Below the pieces are notes generated by a model that saw only the letters and a program-made list of their open reading frames with translations, made no database searches and was not told the origin of the DNA. A DNA stretch of 64,000 nucleotides from assembly GCA_023412805.1 (NCBI GenBank), contig JAEZRM010000090.1:1-64000 (forward strand), in the 5' to 3' direction. The position numbers were made by a program, and so were the translations under genes. Below, in pieces: positions 9,457 to 17,743 of this stretch; position 1 is the stretch's first letter, and each line of letters starts with the position of its first letter. This DNA is from Pseudomonadota bacterium. Lineage in GTDB: Bacteria > Pseudomonadota > Alphaproteobacteria > Rhizobiales > Hyphomicrobiaceae.

Positions 9457-10779
9457 ATGCTGAAGGACGCCCAAGGTCATCAGCTTTCCGGCGCGACGAA
9501 CGACGCCGTATCTCACTACGATGCCGCCGTCCGCGCCTATGGGCTCGGTTATGGCGATGCCATCGGTCTTTTCGAAGCCGCGCGCCAGGCAGCACCGGAG
9601 TTCGCGATGGCGCACATCGGCAAGGCGTGGGTGCTGGCGCTTGCCAATGATGCCGGTTTTGCCGCCGCCGCACGACCGCTCATCGAAACCGCACGCGCAC
9701 TCCCGCTGAATGAGCGCGAACGAACGCATCTCGCAGCTCTCAGTCGTGCCGTCGACGGTGAGCGCGGCGCCGGGGTCACCATTCTCGACCGGCATCTCAT
9801 GAGCTATCCGCGCGATGTGCTCGCGCACTTCGCCGCCATGCTCATGGACGCCTTCTACGGCCGCTTTGCCCTCGTCGCCGACCGCTCGGCGCGCGCATTG
9901 CCGCGATGGGGCAGAAACGATCCCGGTTACGGCATCCTGCTCGCCTTCTACGGCTTCGGCCTCGAAGAGGCCGCGGACTACGCGCGCGCGGAAGCGACCT
10001 CGCGCGAGGCCGCCGAACTCGAACCCTACGGCTACTGGCCGCATCATGCCGTCTCGCACGTCATGGAGATGACCGGGCGGCCGGACGAGGGCCTCGCCTG
10101 GATGGATGCGCGCCAACCGCTGTGGTCGACGGCCGCGCATACGGGGCAAGCTCACATCTGGTGGCACAAGGCGCTCTTCCACGTCGAGCTCGGCCAGTAC
10201 GATGCGGCCATGGCCGTCTACGATGGTCCGCTCATGGCAACCCAGCGGCCAGTCGGGCTCAGCCTGACGAATGCGTCGGCACTGCTCTGGCGGCTCGAAA
10301 TGCTCGGCTGCCAGGCTGGTGACAGATGGCGCAAGGAAGTGAGCGACTGGGGCACGCGCGCCGACGGCCGCATGTGCGTTTTCACGGACATTCATTCCGC
10401 CATGGCCGAACTCGGCGCCGGTGATCACGCCGCCGTCGAGCGCCGGCTCGGCACCATGCGCCAAACGGCCGCCGATGGCACCGAGCGCGCCATCGTCTAT
10501 CGCGACGTCGGACTTCCCGTGGTGAAGGGTATCGCTGCATTCCGGCGCGGCGATTACGCAGAAGCGGTCGACCACCTGCTGCCCGCGCGCTTCGATCTTT
10601 GGCGCATGGGCGGCAGCAAGGCTCAGCGCGACGTCATCGAATGGACCTTGACCGAGGCCGCCGCCCGCGCGAGCATCCGCGATGTTGCGCTGTCGCTGGC
10701 GCATGAGCGATTGGCCGCACGTCCTCACAGTGCACCGAACCGTCGCTTTCTCGCACAGGCGGAAGCCATCGCCCCATGA
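9457..10779 (+). CDS. TTC38-family tetratricopeptide repeat protein
   Basis: This 440-residue cytoplasmic protein is made of helical repeats. Features such as HAVSHVMEMTGRPDEGLAW and HIWWHKALFHVELGQYD match the TTC38 family, which is widespread in bacteria and animals but has no established biochemical role. GGAGGGAGCCC lies just before the ATG at 9457. It is 77 bp after the FAD subunit gene and 31 bp before the next gene, so it may be part of a longer transcript, but no functional link to the hydroxylase can be seen. Confidence 0.82.
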   Translation: MLKDAQGHQLSGATNDAVSHYDAAVRAYGLGYGDAIGLFEAARQAAPEFAMAHIGKAWVLALANDAGFAAAARPLIETARALPLNERERTHLAALSRAVDGERGAGVTILDRHLMSYPRDVLAHFAAMLMDAFYGRFALVADRSARALPRWGRNDPGYGILLAFYGFGLEEAADYARAEATSREAAELEPYGYWPHHAVSHVMEMTGRPDEGLAWMDARQPLWSTAAHTGQAHIWWHKALFHVELGQYDAAMAVYDGPLMATQRPVGLSLTNASALLWRLEMLGCQAGDRWRKEVSDWGTRADGRMCVFTDIHSAMAELGAGDHAAVERRLGTMRQTAADGTERAIVYRDVGLPVVKGIAAFRRGDYAEAVDHLLPARFDLWRMGGSKAQRDVIEWTLTEAAARASIRDVALSLAHERLAARPHSAPNRRFLAQAEAIAP

Positions 10780-10810
10780 GAACTGCGGCACAGGATATGG
10801 CGCGGCCCTC

Positions 10811-11524
10811 ATGACGCTCTCGGGCGCGGGCTGCTTCGTTGGCTGGTACGATCTCAACGCGGGCGACGAGAACGAGCACGACAACTGGCACACGCACGAG
10901 CACATGATCGAGCGCGTCGCCATTCCGGGCTTCTTGCGCGGCTCACGCTATCGCGCGATCGACGGCGCACCGCGCGTCTGCATCGTCTATCAGGGTGAGA
11001 CCCTCGCAACCTTCACGTCAGCCGCTTATCTCGCGCGCCTCAACAACCCGACACGATGGTCCACGCATTGCCTGCCGTTCTTTGTCGGTATGAACCGTAG
11101 CCTGTGCACGGTCGCGGCGACGTTCGGACACGGCATCGGCGGATACCTGCTGACACTTCAATTTTCTGCGCGCGACGGTGATGCCGACCGCCTCGAGCAA
11201 TGGCTCATCGAGAAAGCCCTTCCGGAGCTGGCGGCGCGCGCAGGGCTGAACGGGGCGCACCTGCTCGTGTGCGATCCCGCCGCCAGCCGGATGCAAACGC
11301 GCGAGAAAATTCTTCGCGGTGCGCCGGATGTCTTTGCCGACCGCATCATGCTCGTCGAAGGCTATGATCGTGCGGCCGTCGAAGCGGCGCGCGACGACCT
11401 GCTCGGCGCAAACGGTCTTACTGCTCACGGCGCGGGCGCGAATTCCATTGCGGGCTTGTACAGCCTCGACTTCACGCTCGGCGAGGACGAGGCCAAACGG
11501 CTCTGGCGCGGCCCAGAAGCCTGA
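10811..11524 (+). CDS. Hypothetical protein with a His/Asp/Glu-rich N-terminal motif
   Basis: I do not recognise a named family for this 237-residue protein. It has no signal peptide or membrane helix. Near the N-terminus it has WYDLNAGDENEHDNWHTHEH, rich in possible metal ligands. The layout, two similar halves of about 110 residues each beginning with a hydrophobic strand, suggests a duplicated ferredoxin-like (dimeric alpha/beta barrel) fold. The ATG at 10811 is the first good start; AGGATAT lies rather far upstream, so the start is uncertain. It follows the TPR gene by 31 bp and converges with the hydrolase gene. Confidence 0.6.
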   Translation: MTLSGAGCFVGWYDLNAGDENEHDNWHTHEHMIERVAIPGFLRGSRYRAIDGAPRVCIVYQGETLATFTSAAYLARLNNPTRWSTHCLPFFVGMNRSLCTVAATFGHGIGGYLLTLQFSARDGDADRLEQWLIEKALPELAARAGLNGAHLLVCDPAASRMQTREKILRGAPDVFADRIMLVEGYDRAAVEAARDDLLGANGLTAHGAGANSIAGLYSLDFTLGEDEAKRLWRGPEA

Positions 11525-11544
11525 GATCGCCGCCAGCGCCGCAC

Positions 11545-13332
11545 CTACTTCGTGTAGCGCCAGTAAGCGCCGTTCTCGCCCTGGATAAGCTGGAATTGCT
11601 CGCCGCGCGTGCTCGGCGGGCGCATTCCGCTGCTGATCAGGCGCCGGATGTCGCCGAGCAATGCCTCGCGATCGGCGAACGTCGAGTGGTTGAGCGCGAA
11701 GAAGCTCGTATCGATGCTCGAAATATCGATCGTGTCCGCGGCCCCCGGCACGACGACCGGGCCGCTGCTCGGCACATAGCCCGCCGGACTTTCGCCGAGC
11801 CGCGTCCAGCGCGACACGGTCATCGCGCGATCGGACGACGACGCATAGAGCGTCATGCCGCGCCTGAGGCCGGTGATCTGGCCCGCGATCAGCTCGAAGC
11901 TCTCACGTGTGATATCCGGCGCGGCGAGAATGATTTCGCCGAAGCGCGGGCGCGTACCTGTCGCGATCTGCGGTTCAGTGCGCTGAATATCGCGCAGGAC
12001 TTCGAGGAGCGGATCAGCGCCCATGCTGTGCGCGATCAGATGAACTTCCTTGGCGCCGCTCTCCTTGGCGATGATGTCGACGAACTCGCGAAGCTGGTCT
12101 CGCGCATCGCGCGCGCGGCCACGATCCAGCACATAACCCGTCACGCCCGCGACCGATGGCCAGCTGTAGACGAACGGCACACCGTCGAATTCCAGGTCGT
12201 GCGCAATCTGGGCGGCACGGAACAGCGCATCGTCGAACGTGACGAAGTAGCCATGCACGAATACGAAGGCCTGGCCCTGGAAGCGCTGCGAACCGGCGAG
12301 CTTCTGGCGCGCCTCACGCACGAAATCGCGCTGCGACATCACATCGACGGCAAAGACCGTGAAGTCACGTGAGAGATCCTCCTCGCGCAGCGAGAAGCGC
12401 GCGACGATGAGATCCCATTCGGGCCGAGGGATGGAGCCCTTTTCGCGCCCTTCCTTCGGTACGGTCACTACCGCCTTGCCGAGCGTGAGCTGGGCCGAGC
12501 GCCCCGTTCCGAAAGCCGCGACGGCACGACCGAACTTGCTGCGATCGGCTTCGCGTTTGCGGTCGGTACCGAAAAAGACATCGACCTCGGTGTAGGGCTT
12601 GTTTGGATCGCCAGCCGACTGCGGTGCCAACGAGCGGCTGGCAGCCTTGGGTGGCGCGCCCGGTGCGGCGGCAGGAGGTGGCGCCGGTCTCGCTTCCGGG
12701 GCACGCGCGCTCGGCTGGAAACTGCGCGAGCGCGGCGCCTCGCTCGGACGCGCGAAATCATCCGTCGCGCGCGAGCGCGGCTGAGTTCCCGGCTGCGAGG
12801 AGGGCGGCGGGGGCGGTGGCTGGACTTCCATATGTCGAGCCACGGGCGGAGGTGGTGCGGCTCCGCCCCTCGGATCGATCCTGAACTCGCGCCGCTGAGA
12901 CGTAACAGGCGGGCTGCCGATCGACGGCGCCGCGCTAGGCCGCAAGCCCCAAAGCTCGATTGTTGCTGCTCTCGCCGAGCGATCCACGCGCGCAAAGCGG
13001 ATGGTCACCAGGCGGATCTGACGCGCATCGTTCGTCGGTGCAAAAATGCGGCTCTGTGAGCCCGGCCCCACGCGCACAGGCGGCGAGAGGGTCTCGGCGT
13101 GCACGCGGCCGGTCGCATAAACTATGGAGATGTGCTCGATCGCGATCGTCCCATCGCGCACGGCAAACCGTATGCCCTTGCAGCCCGCGGCCCATCCCGA
13201 GGCATCGATCAGCACCTGCCTGGTGCCAATTCCCGCCGTCGCGGAGTTCACGCGCGCCCATCGATCCTGCGCGCTCGCGCTGTCGGCAATGCCGAAGAGC
13301 ATCAGAAGAAAAGCAATAAGCCACTTTGTCAT
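11545..13332 (-). CDS. Exported alpha/beta hydrolase, DUF900 family
   Basis: This 595-residue protein starts with a signal peptide (MTKWLIAFLLMLFGIADSASA). An N-terminal beta-rich domain of about 110 residues, a long proline-rich low-complexity linker (about 135-250) and a C-terminal DUF900 hydrolase follow. The nucleophile elbow is AHSMG with Ser436. The likely acid and histidine are near Asp501 (YASSSD) and His549 (LNHSTF). It is probably a periplasmic or surface esterase; the substrate is unknown. The open frame extends to 13422, but ATG 13332 gives the signal peptide directly. Confidence 0.85.
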   Translation of the reverse strand: MTKWLIAFLLMLFGIADSASAQDRWARVNSATAGIGTRQVLIDASGWAAGCKGIRFAVRDGTIAIEHISIVYATGRVHAETLSPPVRVGPGSQSRIFAPTNDARQIRLVTIRFARVDRSARAATIELWGLRPSAAPSIGSPPVTSQRREFRIDPRGGAAPPPPVARHMEVQPPPPPPSSQPGTQPRSRATDDFARPSEAPRSRSFQPSARAPEARPAPPPAAAPGAPPKAASRSLAPQSAGDPNKPYTEVDVFFGTDRKREADRSKFGRAVAAFGTGRSAQLTLGKAVVTVPKEGREKGSIPRPEWDLIVARFSLREEDLSRDFTVFAVDVMSQRDFVREARQKLAGSQRFQGQAFVFVHGYFVTFDDALFRAAQIAHDLEFDGVPFVYSWPSVAGVTGYVLDRGRARDARDQLREFVDIIAKESGAKEVHLIAHSMGADPLLEVLRDIQRTEPQIATGTRPRFGEIILAAPDITRESFELIAGQITGLRRGMTLYASSSDRAMTVSRWTRLGESPAGYVPSSGPVVVPGAADTIDISSIDTSFFALNHSTFADREALLGDIRRLISSGMRPPSTRGEQFQLIQGENGAYWRYTK

Positions 13333-13501
13333 GACCGTCGCCCCGCCCACGCGTGAGCGCCAACCGCCACAGTCGGCGCCCGCGCGGAAAGTCACTGTTT
13401 GCAAACCCGCCCCATATTCCATGCGATTACGTCAACTTGCGGACACCTTGATGAACCGTGGTCCATCTACACGACCGCAGCCCCGCGCCGCGCTCTCCTA
13501 T

Positions 13502-13933
13502 CTAGGACATACCGAGCTGTTGCGCCATGTCGGCATCCCAGAAAGCCGCTTCGATCTTGTGACCATCGGGATCGCGAAGAAAACAGCCGTAGTACGGCGC
13601 ACCGTATTCAGAGCGAGGCCCGGGCTTTCCGTCATCCGTCGCACCTGACGCCACACCCGCCGCGTGGAAAGCGTCCACTTCCGCTTTCGAACTCGCGAAG
13701 AAGCCGAAATGCGTGCCGTTGCCGATGCTTGCGGGCTTGCCGTCGATCGGCACCTGCACCCAGAACTCCGGAAACGCACGGCCATACGCGACAGCACCAG
13801 GGTGCTCCATGATGCGGCGGCAACCGAGCGTCGCGAGAACGGCGTCGTAGAACCGCGTCGCGCGCTCAAAATCTCGTGTTCCGATCGAGACATGCGAGAT
13901 TATGGAAGGGCTTTGCGTGTCGGCACTTGTCAC
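13502..13933 (-). CDS. VOC family protein (glyoxalase/extradiol dioxygenase fold)
   Basis: This 143-residue protein has one pair of beta-alpha-beta-beta-beta units: ISHVSIGTRDFERATRFYDAV at the start and YYGCFLRDPDGHKIEAAFW at the end, the metal-ligand positions of the fold. It is probably a lyase- or dioxygenase-like enzyme of unknown substrate. The GTG at 13933 is preferred because AGGGAGAGAAC lies directly upstream; the frame continues to 14017 without domain content. Confidence 0.8.
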   Translation of the reverse strand: MTSADTQSPSIISHVSIGTRDFERATRFYDAVLATLGCRRIMEHPGAVAYGRAFPEFWVQVPIDGKPASIGNGTHFGFFASSKAEVDAFHAAGVASGATDDGKPGPRSEYGAPYYGCFLRDPDGHKIEAAFWDADMAQQLGMS

Positions 13934-14062
13934 GATTGTTCTCTCCCTGAAAGGCCCGCTCCGTACGGCGGACACAAGGGAACTACCGTCTCTCCGGCGG
14001 CGAGACGATGACCTCACACGTTATGACGCGCGAACATCAAGCGAGCGTCAGAGCTGGCAGGT

Positions 14063-14947
14063 TCAGAGCGGCACTGGCAGCCCGCGCCGGCTTGCAGCCG
14101 CGACGAGCGTGTTGCGCAGCAGGCACGCGATGGTCATGGGCCCAACACCGCCCGGCACCGGTGTGATTGCCCTTGCAATATGACGCGTATCCTCGAAGTC
14201 GACATCGCCGACGAGCCGGTGCTTGCCGCCCTCAGCGGGCACGCGATTGATGCCGACATCGATCACGATGGCACCGGGTTTGATCCAGTCGCCACGGATC
14301 AGTTCCGGCCGGCCGACGGCGGCGACGAGCAGGTCCGCACGTGCCGTGATCTCAGGTAGCGCCCGGCTTTTCGAGTGCACGATCGTGACCGTGCAGTTCT
14401 CGGCAAGCAGGAGCTGGGCGACAGGCTTGCCGACGATGTTCGAGCGCCCGACGACCACCGCCTCCATCCCCGAAAGATCGGGCTGCACCGACTTCGCCAG
14501 AATGATGCAGCCGAGCGGCGTGCAGGGCACGAGCCCGGGCTGACCGGCGGCGAGACGCCCGGCATTGATGGGATGAAAGCCGTCCACGTCCTTGGCCGGA
14601 TCGATGGCCTCGATGACACGTCCTGAGTCGATATGCGGCGGCAATGGGAGCTGTACAAGGATGCCATCGACATCGGTGCGGCGGTTGAGTTCCTCGACGA
14701 CCGCCAGCAGCTCCGCCTCGCTCGTCGTCGCCGGCACTTTCACCTCGTAGGAAGCCATGCCCGCGGCCTCGGTCTCGCGCTTCTTATTGCGGACGTAGAC
14801 CTGGCTTGCCGGATCGTCGCCGACGAGGACAACCGCGAGACCGGGCTGCACGCCATGCTCGGCTGCAAACCGCACGACGGCGGCCGCAACCTCTCCCCTC
14901 AGCCCCGCTGCAATCGCCTTGCCGTCAATCAGCGTCGCACCCGACAT
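14063..14947 (-). CDS. folD: Bifunctional methylenetetrahydrofolate dehydrogenase/cyclohydrolase
   Basis: This 294-residue enzyme converts 5,10-methylene-THF to 10-formyl-THF in one-carbon metabolism, using NADP. The family motifs are present: SQVYVRNKKRETEAAG with the catalytic Lys, VQLPLPPHID, and the NADP loop GRSNIVGKPVAQLL. The ATG at 14947 gives the normal length. The DUF167 gene ends 17 bp before it, so folD is the end of a minus-strand run with the YggT and DUF167 genes. Confidence 0.96.
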   Translation of the reverse strand: MSGATLIDGKAIAAGLRGEVAAAVVRFAAEHGVQPGLAVVLVGDDPASQVYVRNKKRETEAAGMASYEVKVPATTSEAELLAVVEELNRRTDVDGILVQLPLPPHIDSGRVIEAIDPAKDVDGFHPINAGRLAAGQPGLVPCTPLGCIILAKSVQPDLSGMEAVVVGRSNIVGKPVAQLLLAENCTVTIVHSKSRALPEITARADLLVAAVGRPELIRGDWIKPGAIVIDVGINRVPAEGGKHRLVGDVDFEDTRHIARAITPVPGGVGPMTIACLLRNTLVAAASRRGLPVPL

Positions 14948-14964
14948 GCCACCCCCTGATATAC

Positions 14965-15294
14965 TCAATCGCGCTGGCCGATCCGGCAGTCGAGTTGTTG
15001 TGACAGCGCATCTACATCGCCTGCGATCGCGAGGCTCTTCACCCGCGACGTGCTGCCGCCGGCGAGCGTGATGGAACTCTTCGGAACGCCGAGCCAGCGC
15101 GCGACGGTCTCTGCCACGGCGGCATTGGCCGCGCCCTTGTCGGGTACCGCGCGCACACGCACCTTCAGTGCTGGCCCCTGTGCCGTCGCATCCAGACCTT
15201 CGACGGTATCCTTCGACGACTTGGGCGTTACGCGAACCCGCAGGATCACGCCATCCGGCGTACGCGACCACGGCAAGGCAGCAGCATCCGTCAT
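14965..15294 (-). CDS. DUF167 (YggU) family protein
   Basis: This 109-residue protein matches the small YggU/DUF167 family (VILRVRVTPKSSKDTVEG, ALKVRVRAVPDKGAANAAV), which has a known fold but no firm function. The start ATG overlaps the stop codon of the YggT gene by 4 bp (ATGA type), so the two are translationally coupled. The yggT-yggU order is conserved in many proteobacteria. Confidence 0.92.
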   Translation of the reverse strand: MTDAAALPWSRTPDGVILRVRVTPKSSKDTVEGLDATAQGPALKVRVRAVPDKGAANAAVAETVARWLGVPKSSITLAGGSTSRVKSLAIAGDVDALSQQLDCRIGQRD

Positions 15295-15587
15295 CGCACC
15301 AGATCGATGAGGGACGGGATCACCACACTTTGCACGAAGTAGCACCCAAGTAGCAGGATGACCGGTGAAATGTCGATGCCGCCGAGATCCGGCAGCACGC
15401 GCCGAATGGGACGAAGCAACGGCTCGGTCACGGCGTTGAGCGCATTCCACAGCGAGCGCACGAAGGGGTTGTAGGCGTTGACGACATTGAAGGCCATGAG
15501 CCAGCTCAGCACGACGCTGGCAATGATCACCCACGTGTAGAGGGAAACGAGATAGCTGGTGAATTCCAGCAGTCGAACAAGCAGCAC
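15291..15587 (-). CDS. YggT family membrane protein
   Basis: This 98-residue inner-membrane protein has two hydrophobic segments (about 10-35 and 70-95) around the family motif NPFVRSLWNALNAVTEPLLRP. The start is a GTG. YggT proteins are linked to membrane and osmotic or potassium physiology, without a settled mechanism. It is followed by the overlapping DUF167 gene. Confidence 0.92.
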   Translation of the reverse strand: MLLVRLLEFTSYLVSLYTWVIIASVVLSWLMAFNVVNAYNPFVRSLWNALNAVTEPLLRPIRRVLPDLGGIDISPVILLLGCYFVQSVVIPSLIDLVR

Positions 15588-15662
15588 GGGCGCCGTCCTT
15601 TTTTCAGCCTCACCAGCACATCTAACCCGGCCACATCAACCGGTTCATCGTGAACGTCGGGC

Positions 15663-16640
15663 TTATCCCCGGTAGTGGGAATATTGCCCCTTTGGGCGAT
15701 ACGATTCGAGATAGCCCGGCACGATGGTATCGATGGCGTGGGGGCCGTTGATGCCGAGGCCTTGAAGCGTGCGGCCATCCTTGGTCGCAGCCTCGCTCAC
15801 GACATTGTCGACCTGGAGCATCCGCACCTGGTCCACGGTGAGCGGCCTCAGCGCATTGGGAAGTGGCGCCGTCAACGCCGCCATGATCTTTGCGATCGAG
15901 AAAGGAAGCGGCAGATAGCTCCGCTGGCGGCCGGCGTGCTCCTGCACGCGGTCGAGCAAGGCGCGGAAAGTCAGCACCTCGGGCCCGCCGAGCTCGTAGA
16001 TCGTTCCCGGCTTGCCCGCACCCTCGCAAACATTCGCGATAGCCGCTGCGACGTCGCCGACGTACACGGGCTGGAAACGTGTGCGCCCCCCGACGAGCGG
16101 CAGGACGGGGGCCGCCCGCGCCATGGCAGCAAAGCGATTGAAAAGGCTGTCCTCGGGACCGAAGATCAGCGACGGACGCAGGATGATCGCCTCTGGAAAG
16201 GCCTCGAGCACCGCCGCCTCGCCCTGGGCTTTGGTGCGCCCATACTGTCCGCCCGAAGACGGGGCCGCGCCGATCGCGGAGACCTGGACAAAGCGGTCGG
16301 CACCGACCTCGCGGGCCGCGCGCGCGACGGTGCGGGCCCCCGCGACGTGGATCGTGTCGAAGGTCTGCGCGCCGGACTTCCCGAGAATGCCGACGAGGTT
16401 CACGACGCCATCCGCGCCTTCGAGCGCACGTGCGATCGAATCGGGAAAGCGGACATTGCCCTGGACGGCATGGATCTGACCGACACTACCCATGGGTTGC
16501 AGATGGCCCGCCAGATCCGGTCGGCGCACGACAGCGCGAACGCGAAATCCGCGCCGTGCCAGCGCCCTGACCGTATGGCGGCCGACGAAGCCCGAGCCCC
16601 CGACGACCGCGATCAGCCGCCCTTCTTCCCGCTTCACCAT
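15663..16640 (-). CDS. NAD(P)H-binding protein, complex I NDUFA9-like family
   Basis: This 325-residue protein is an atypical short-chain reductase with the nucleotide motif VVGGSGFVGRHTV (residues 9-21) and the NDUFA9-type continuation RPSLIFGPEDSLFNRFA and FQPVYVGDVAAAI. In alphaproteobacteria and mitochondria the family is tied to complex I or quinone biology, but the bacterial role is not proven. ATG 16640 is chosen because the Rossmann fold begins eight codons later; a slightly longer form from 16673 is possible. A 75-bp gap separates it from the YggT gene. Confidence 0.88.
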   Translation of the reverse strand: MVKREEGRLIAVVGGSGFVGRHTVRALARRGFRVRAVVRRPDLAGHLQPMGSVGQIHAVQGNVRFPDSIARALEGADGVVNLVGILGKSGAQTFDTIHVAGARTVARAAREVGADRFVQVSAIGAAPSSGGQYGRTKAQGEAAVLEAFPEAIILRPSLIFGPEDSLFNRFAAMARAAPVLPLVGGRTRFQPVYVGDVAAAIANVCEGAGKPGTIYELGGPEVLTFRALLDRVQEHAGRQRSYLPLPFSIAKIMAALTAPLPNALRPLTVDQVRMLQVDNVVSEAATKDGRTLQGLGINGPHAIDTIVPGYLESYRPKGQYSHYRG

Positions 16641-17005
16641 CCTTGTCGCCCCATTGCTTGCCCGCGCGAGCAATACATGGCCACGCCCCAGGTCTCAAGG
16701 GTGTGGGCGGCCCAGCCTCTGATCTTGCGCTGGTCCGGCGCAAAAAAGTCTTTCTCGCGGCATGGTTAGGAGCACCTGAACGGCTTCGCCGCCACTTTCT
16801 GTCGTGGTGTGCCAAAACCGGGCGGAAATCCCGTCTCCGGGCGTTCCTTAGGAAACTGCAAAGGAAGCCGTTCCGAGGTCATTTAGTAAAAAGCCGATCG
16901 AATTTACTTCTTCTCAGTCGGAGCACTGACATTTTGCGTTTATGCCCGCCCTCGAAATCGCGTGGCAGCATGACGGCGTGATATCGGGATAGGAGTTCGT
17001 TCCCC
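16641..17005. other. 365-bp intergenic region
   Basis: The NDUFA9-like gene and the Sel1-repeat gene diverge from this gap, so it should hold two promoters. I see AGGAG at about 16992 as the ribosome binding site of the right-hand gene, but no convincing sigma-70 boxes. Open frames here have no domain content. Confidence 0.4.
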
Positions 17006-17272
17006 ATGGCCAGGTTTGATGTTGCGTTCCAGGAAATGCCGCTCGCCGCCCAGTCCGGCGCCGCCGATGCCCTCTTCGAGCTCGGTCTCGCCTATTGCAG
17101 TGGCCGGGATGTCGAGATCGACTTCATCGAAGCGCACAAGTGGTTCAATCTCGCCGCGCTCCGCGGCAACCGCGAAGCCAAGCATTACCGCAGCGAGCTC
17201 GCGAGCGAGATGACCCGCGCCGAGATCGGACAAGCCCAGCGCCGCGCCCGCGAGTGGCTTGCCGTCCACTAG
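17006..17272 (+). CDS. Small Sel1-like repeat protein
   Basis: This 88-residue protein carries one to two Sel1-like (TPR-related) repeats: AADALFELGLAYCSGRD and DFIEAHKWFNLAALRGNREA. It has no signal peptide. Such short proteins are common in Hyphomicrobiales and are presumed to bind other proteins. Its stop codon (TAG at 17270-17272) overlaps the stop codon of the remnant on the opposite strand. Confidence 0.85.
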   Translation: MARFDVAFQEMPLAAQSGAADALFELGLAYCSGRDVEIDFIEAHKWFNLAALRGNREAKHYRSELASEMTRAEIGQAQRRAREWLAVH

Positions 17273-17640
17273 ACGAGGCCGTTTCGACCGTAGAGCAGGT
17301 ACGCCGGCCGCGTGCTGAGCTGCTCGTAGTAGCGCTCCACAGCCGGCAGGTCAGGGCTTCTCGAAGTCCAGACCAAGACACCGATTTACGATCATGCCAA
17401 CCGGGATGTCGGCCAGCGTGAAGTTCGCCCCGCACACATAGGGGCCGCCCGACTTGCCAAGTCGGCATCCAGCCGCTGGAGCTGACGGTTCCAGTGCCAA
17501 ATGCCCCAGTCGCTCAACTCGGTCTTTCCGACGAACTCCGGGGTCTTGGCGTGGAGCTCAAGGAACACGAGCCACAAGCCCGCGAAGCCGTCGCCGATCT
17601 CCCAATCCATCCAAGCCCACGCCCCATGCACACGCCAACT
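17269..17640 (-). pseudogene. Glutathione S-transferase remnant, C-terminal domain only, two frameshifts
   Basis: Reading the minus strand, the segment AWAWMDWEIGDGFAGLW to WHWNRQLQRLDADLAS begins in one frame. It continues after a shift near 17450 as GPYVCGANFTLADIPVG and EKP, where it meets TGA at about 17351-17353. After a second shift it resumes as DLPAVERYYEQLSTRPAYL and ends at TAG 17269-17271. Joined together this is a standard GST C-terminal helical domain, including the N-capping motif region FTLADIPVG. The N-terminal thioredoxin domain with the glutathione site is absent; the GMC gene begins there on the other strand. It is therefore a decayed gene, unless the frameshifts are sequencing errors. 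Confidence 0.82.
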
Positions 17641-17743
17641 ATGCGTCTGCACAGCTGGGGCTTTGTGCGACGCCTGACCAACTGCTATCGAGAGTTGAAG
17701 GGCCCCGCTCGGAGGCCCGCGAACGCGTTCGGTGGAAACGTCC

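Noticed and set aside
16643..16981. 112-codon plus-strand frame in the gap before the Sel1 gene
   Set aside because: Basic, low-complexity translation with no ribosome binding site or domain.
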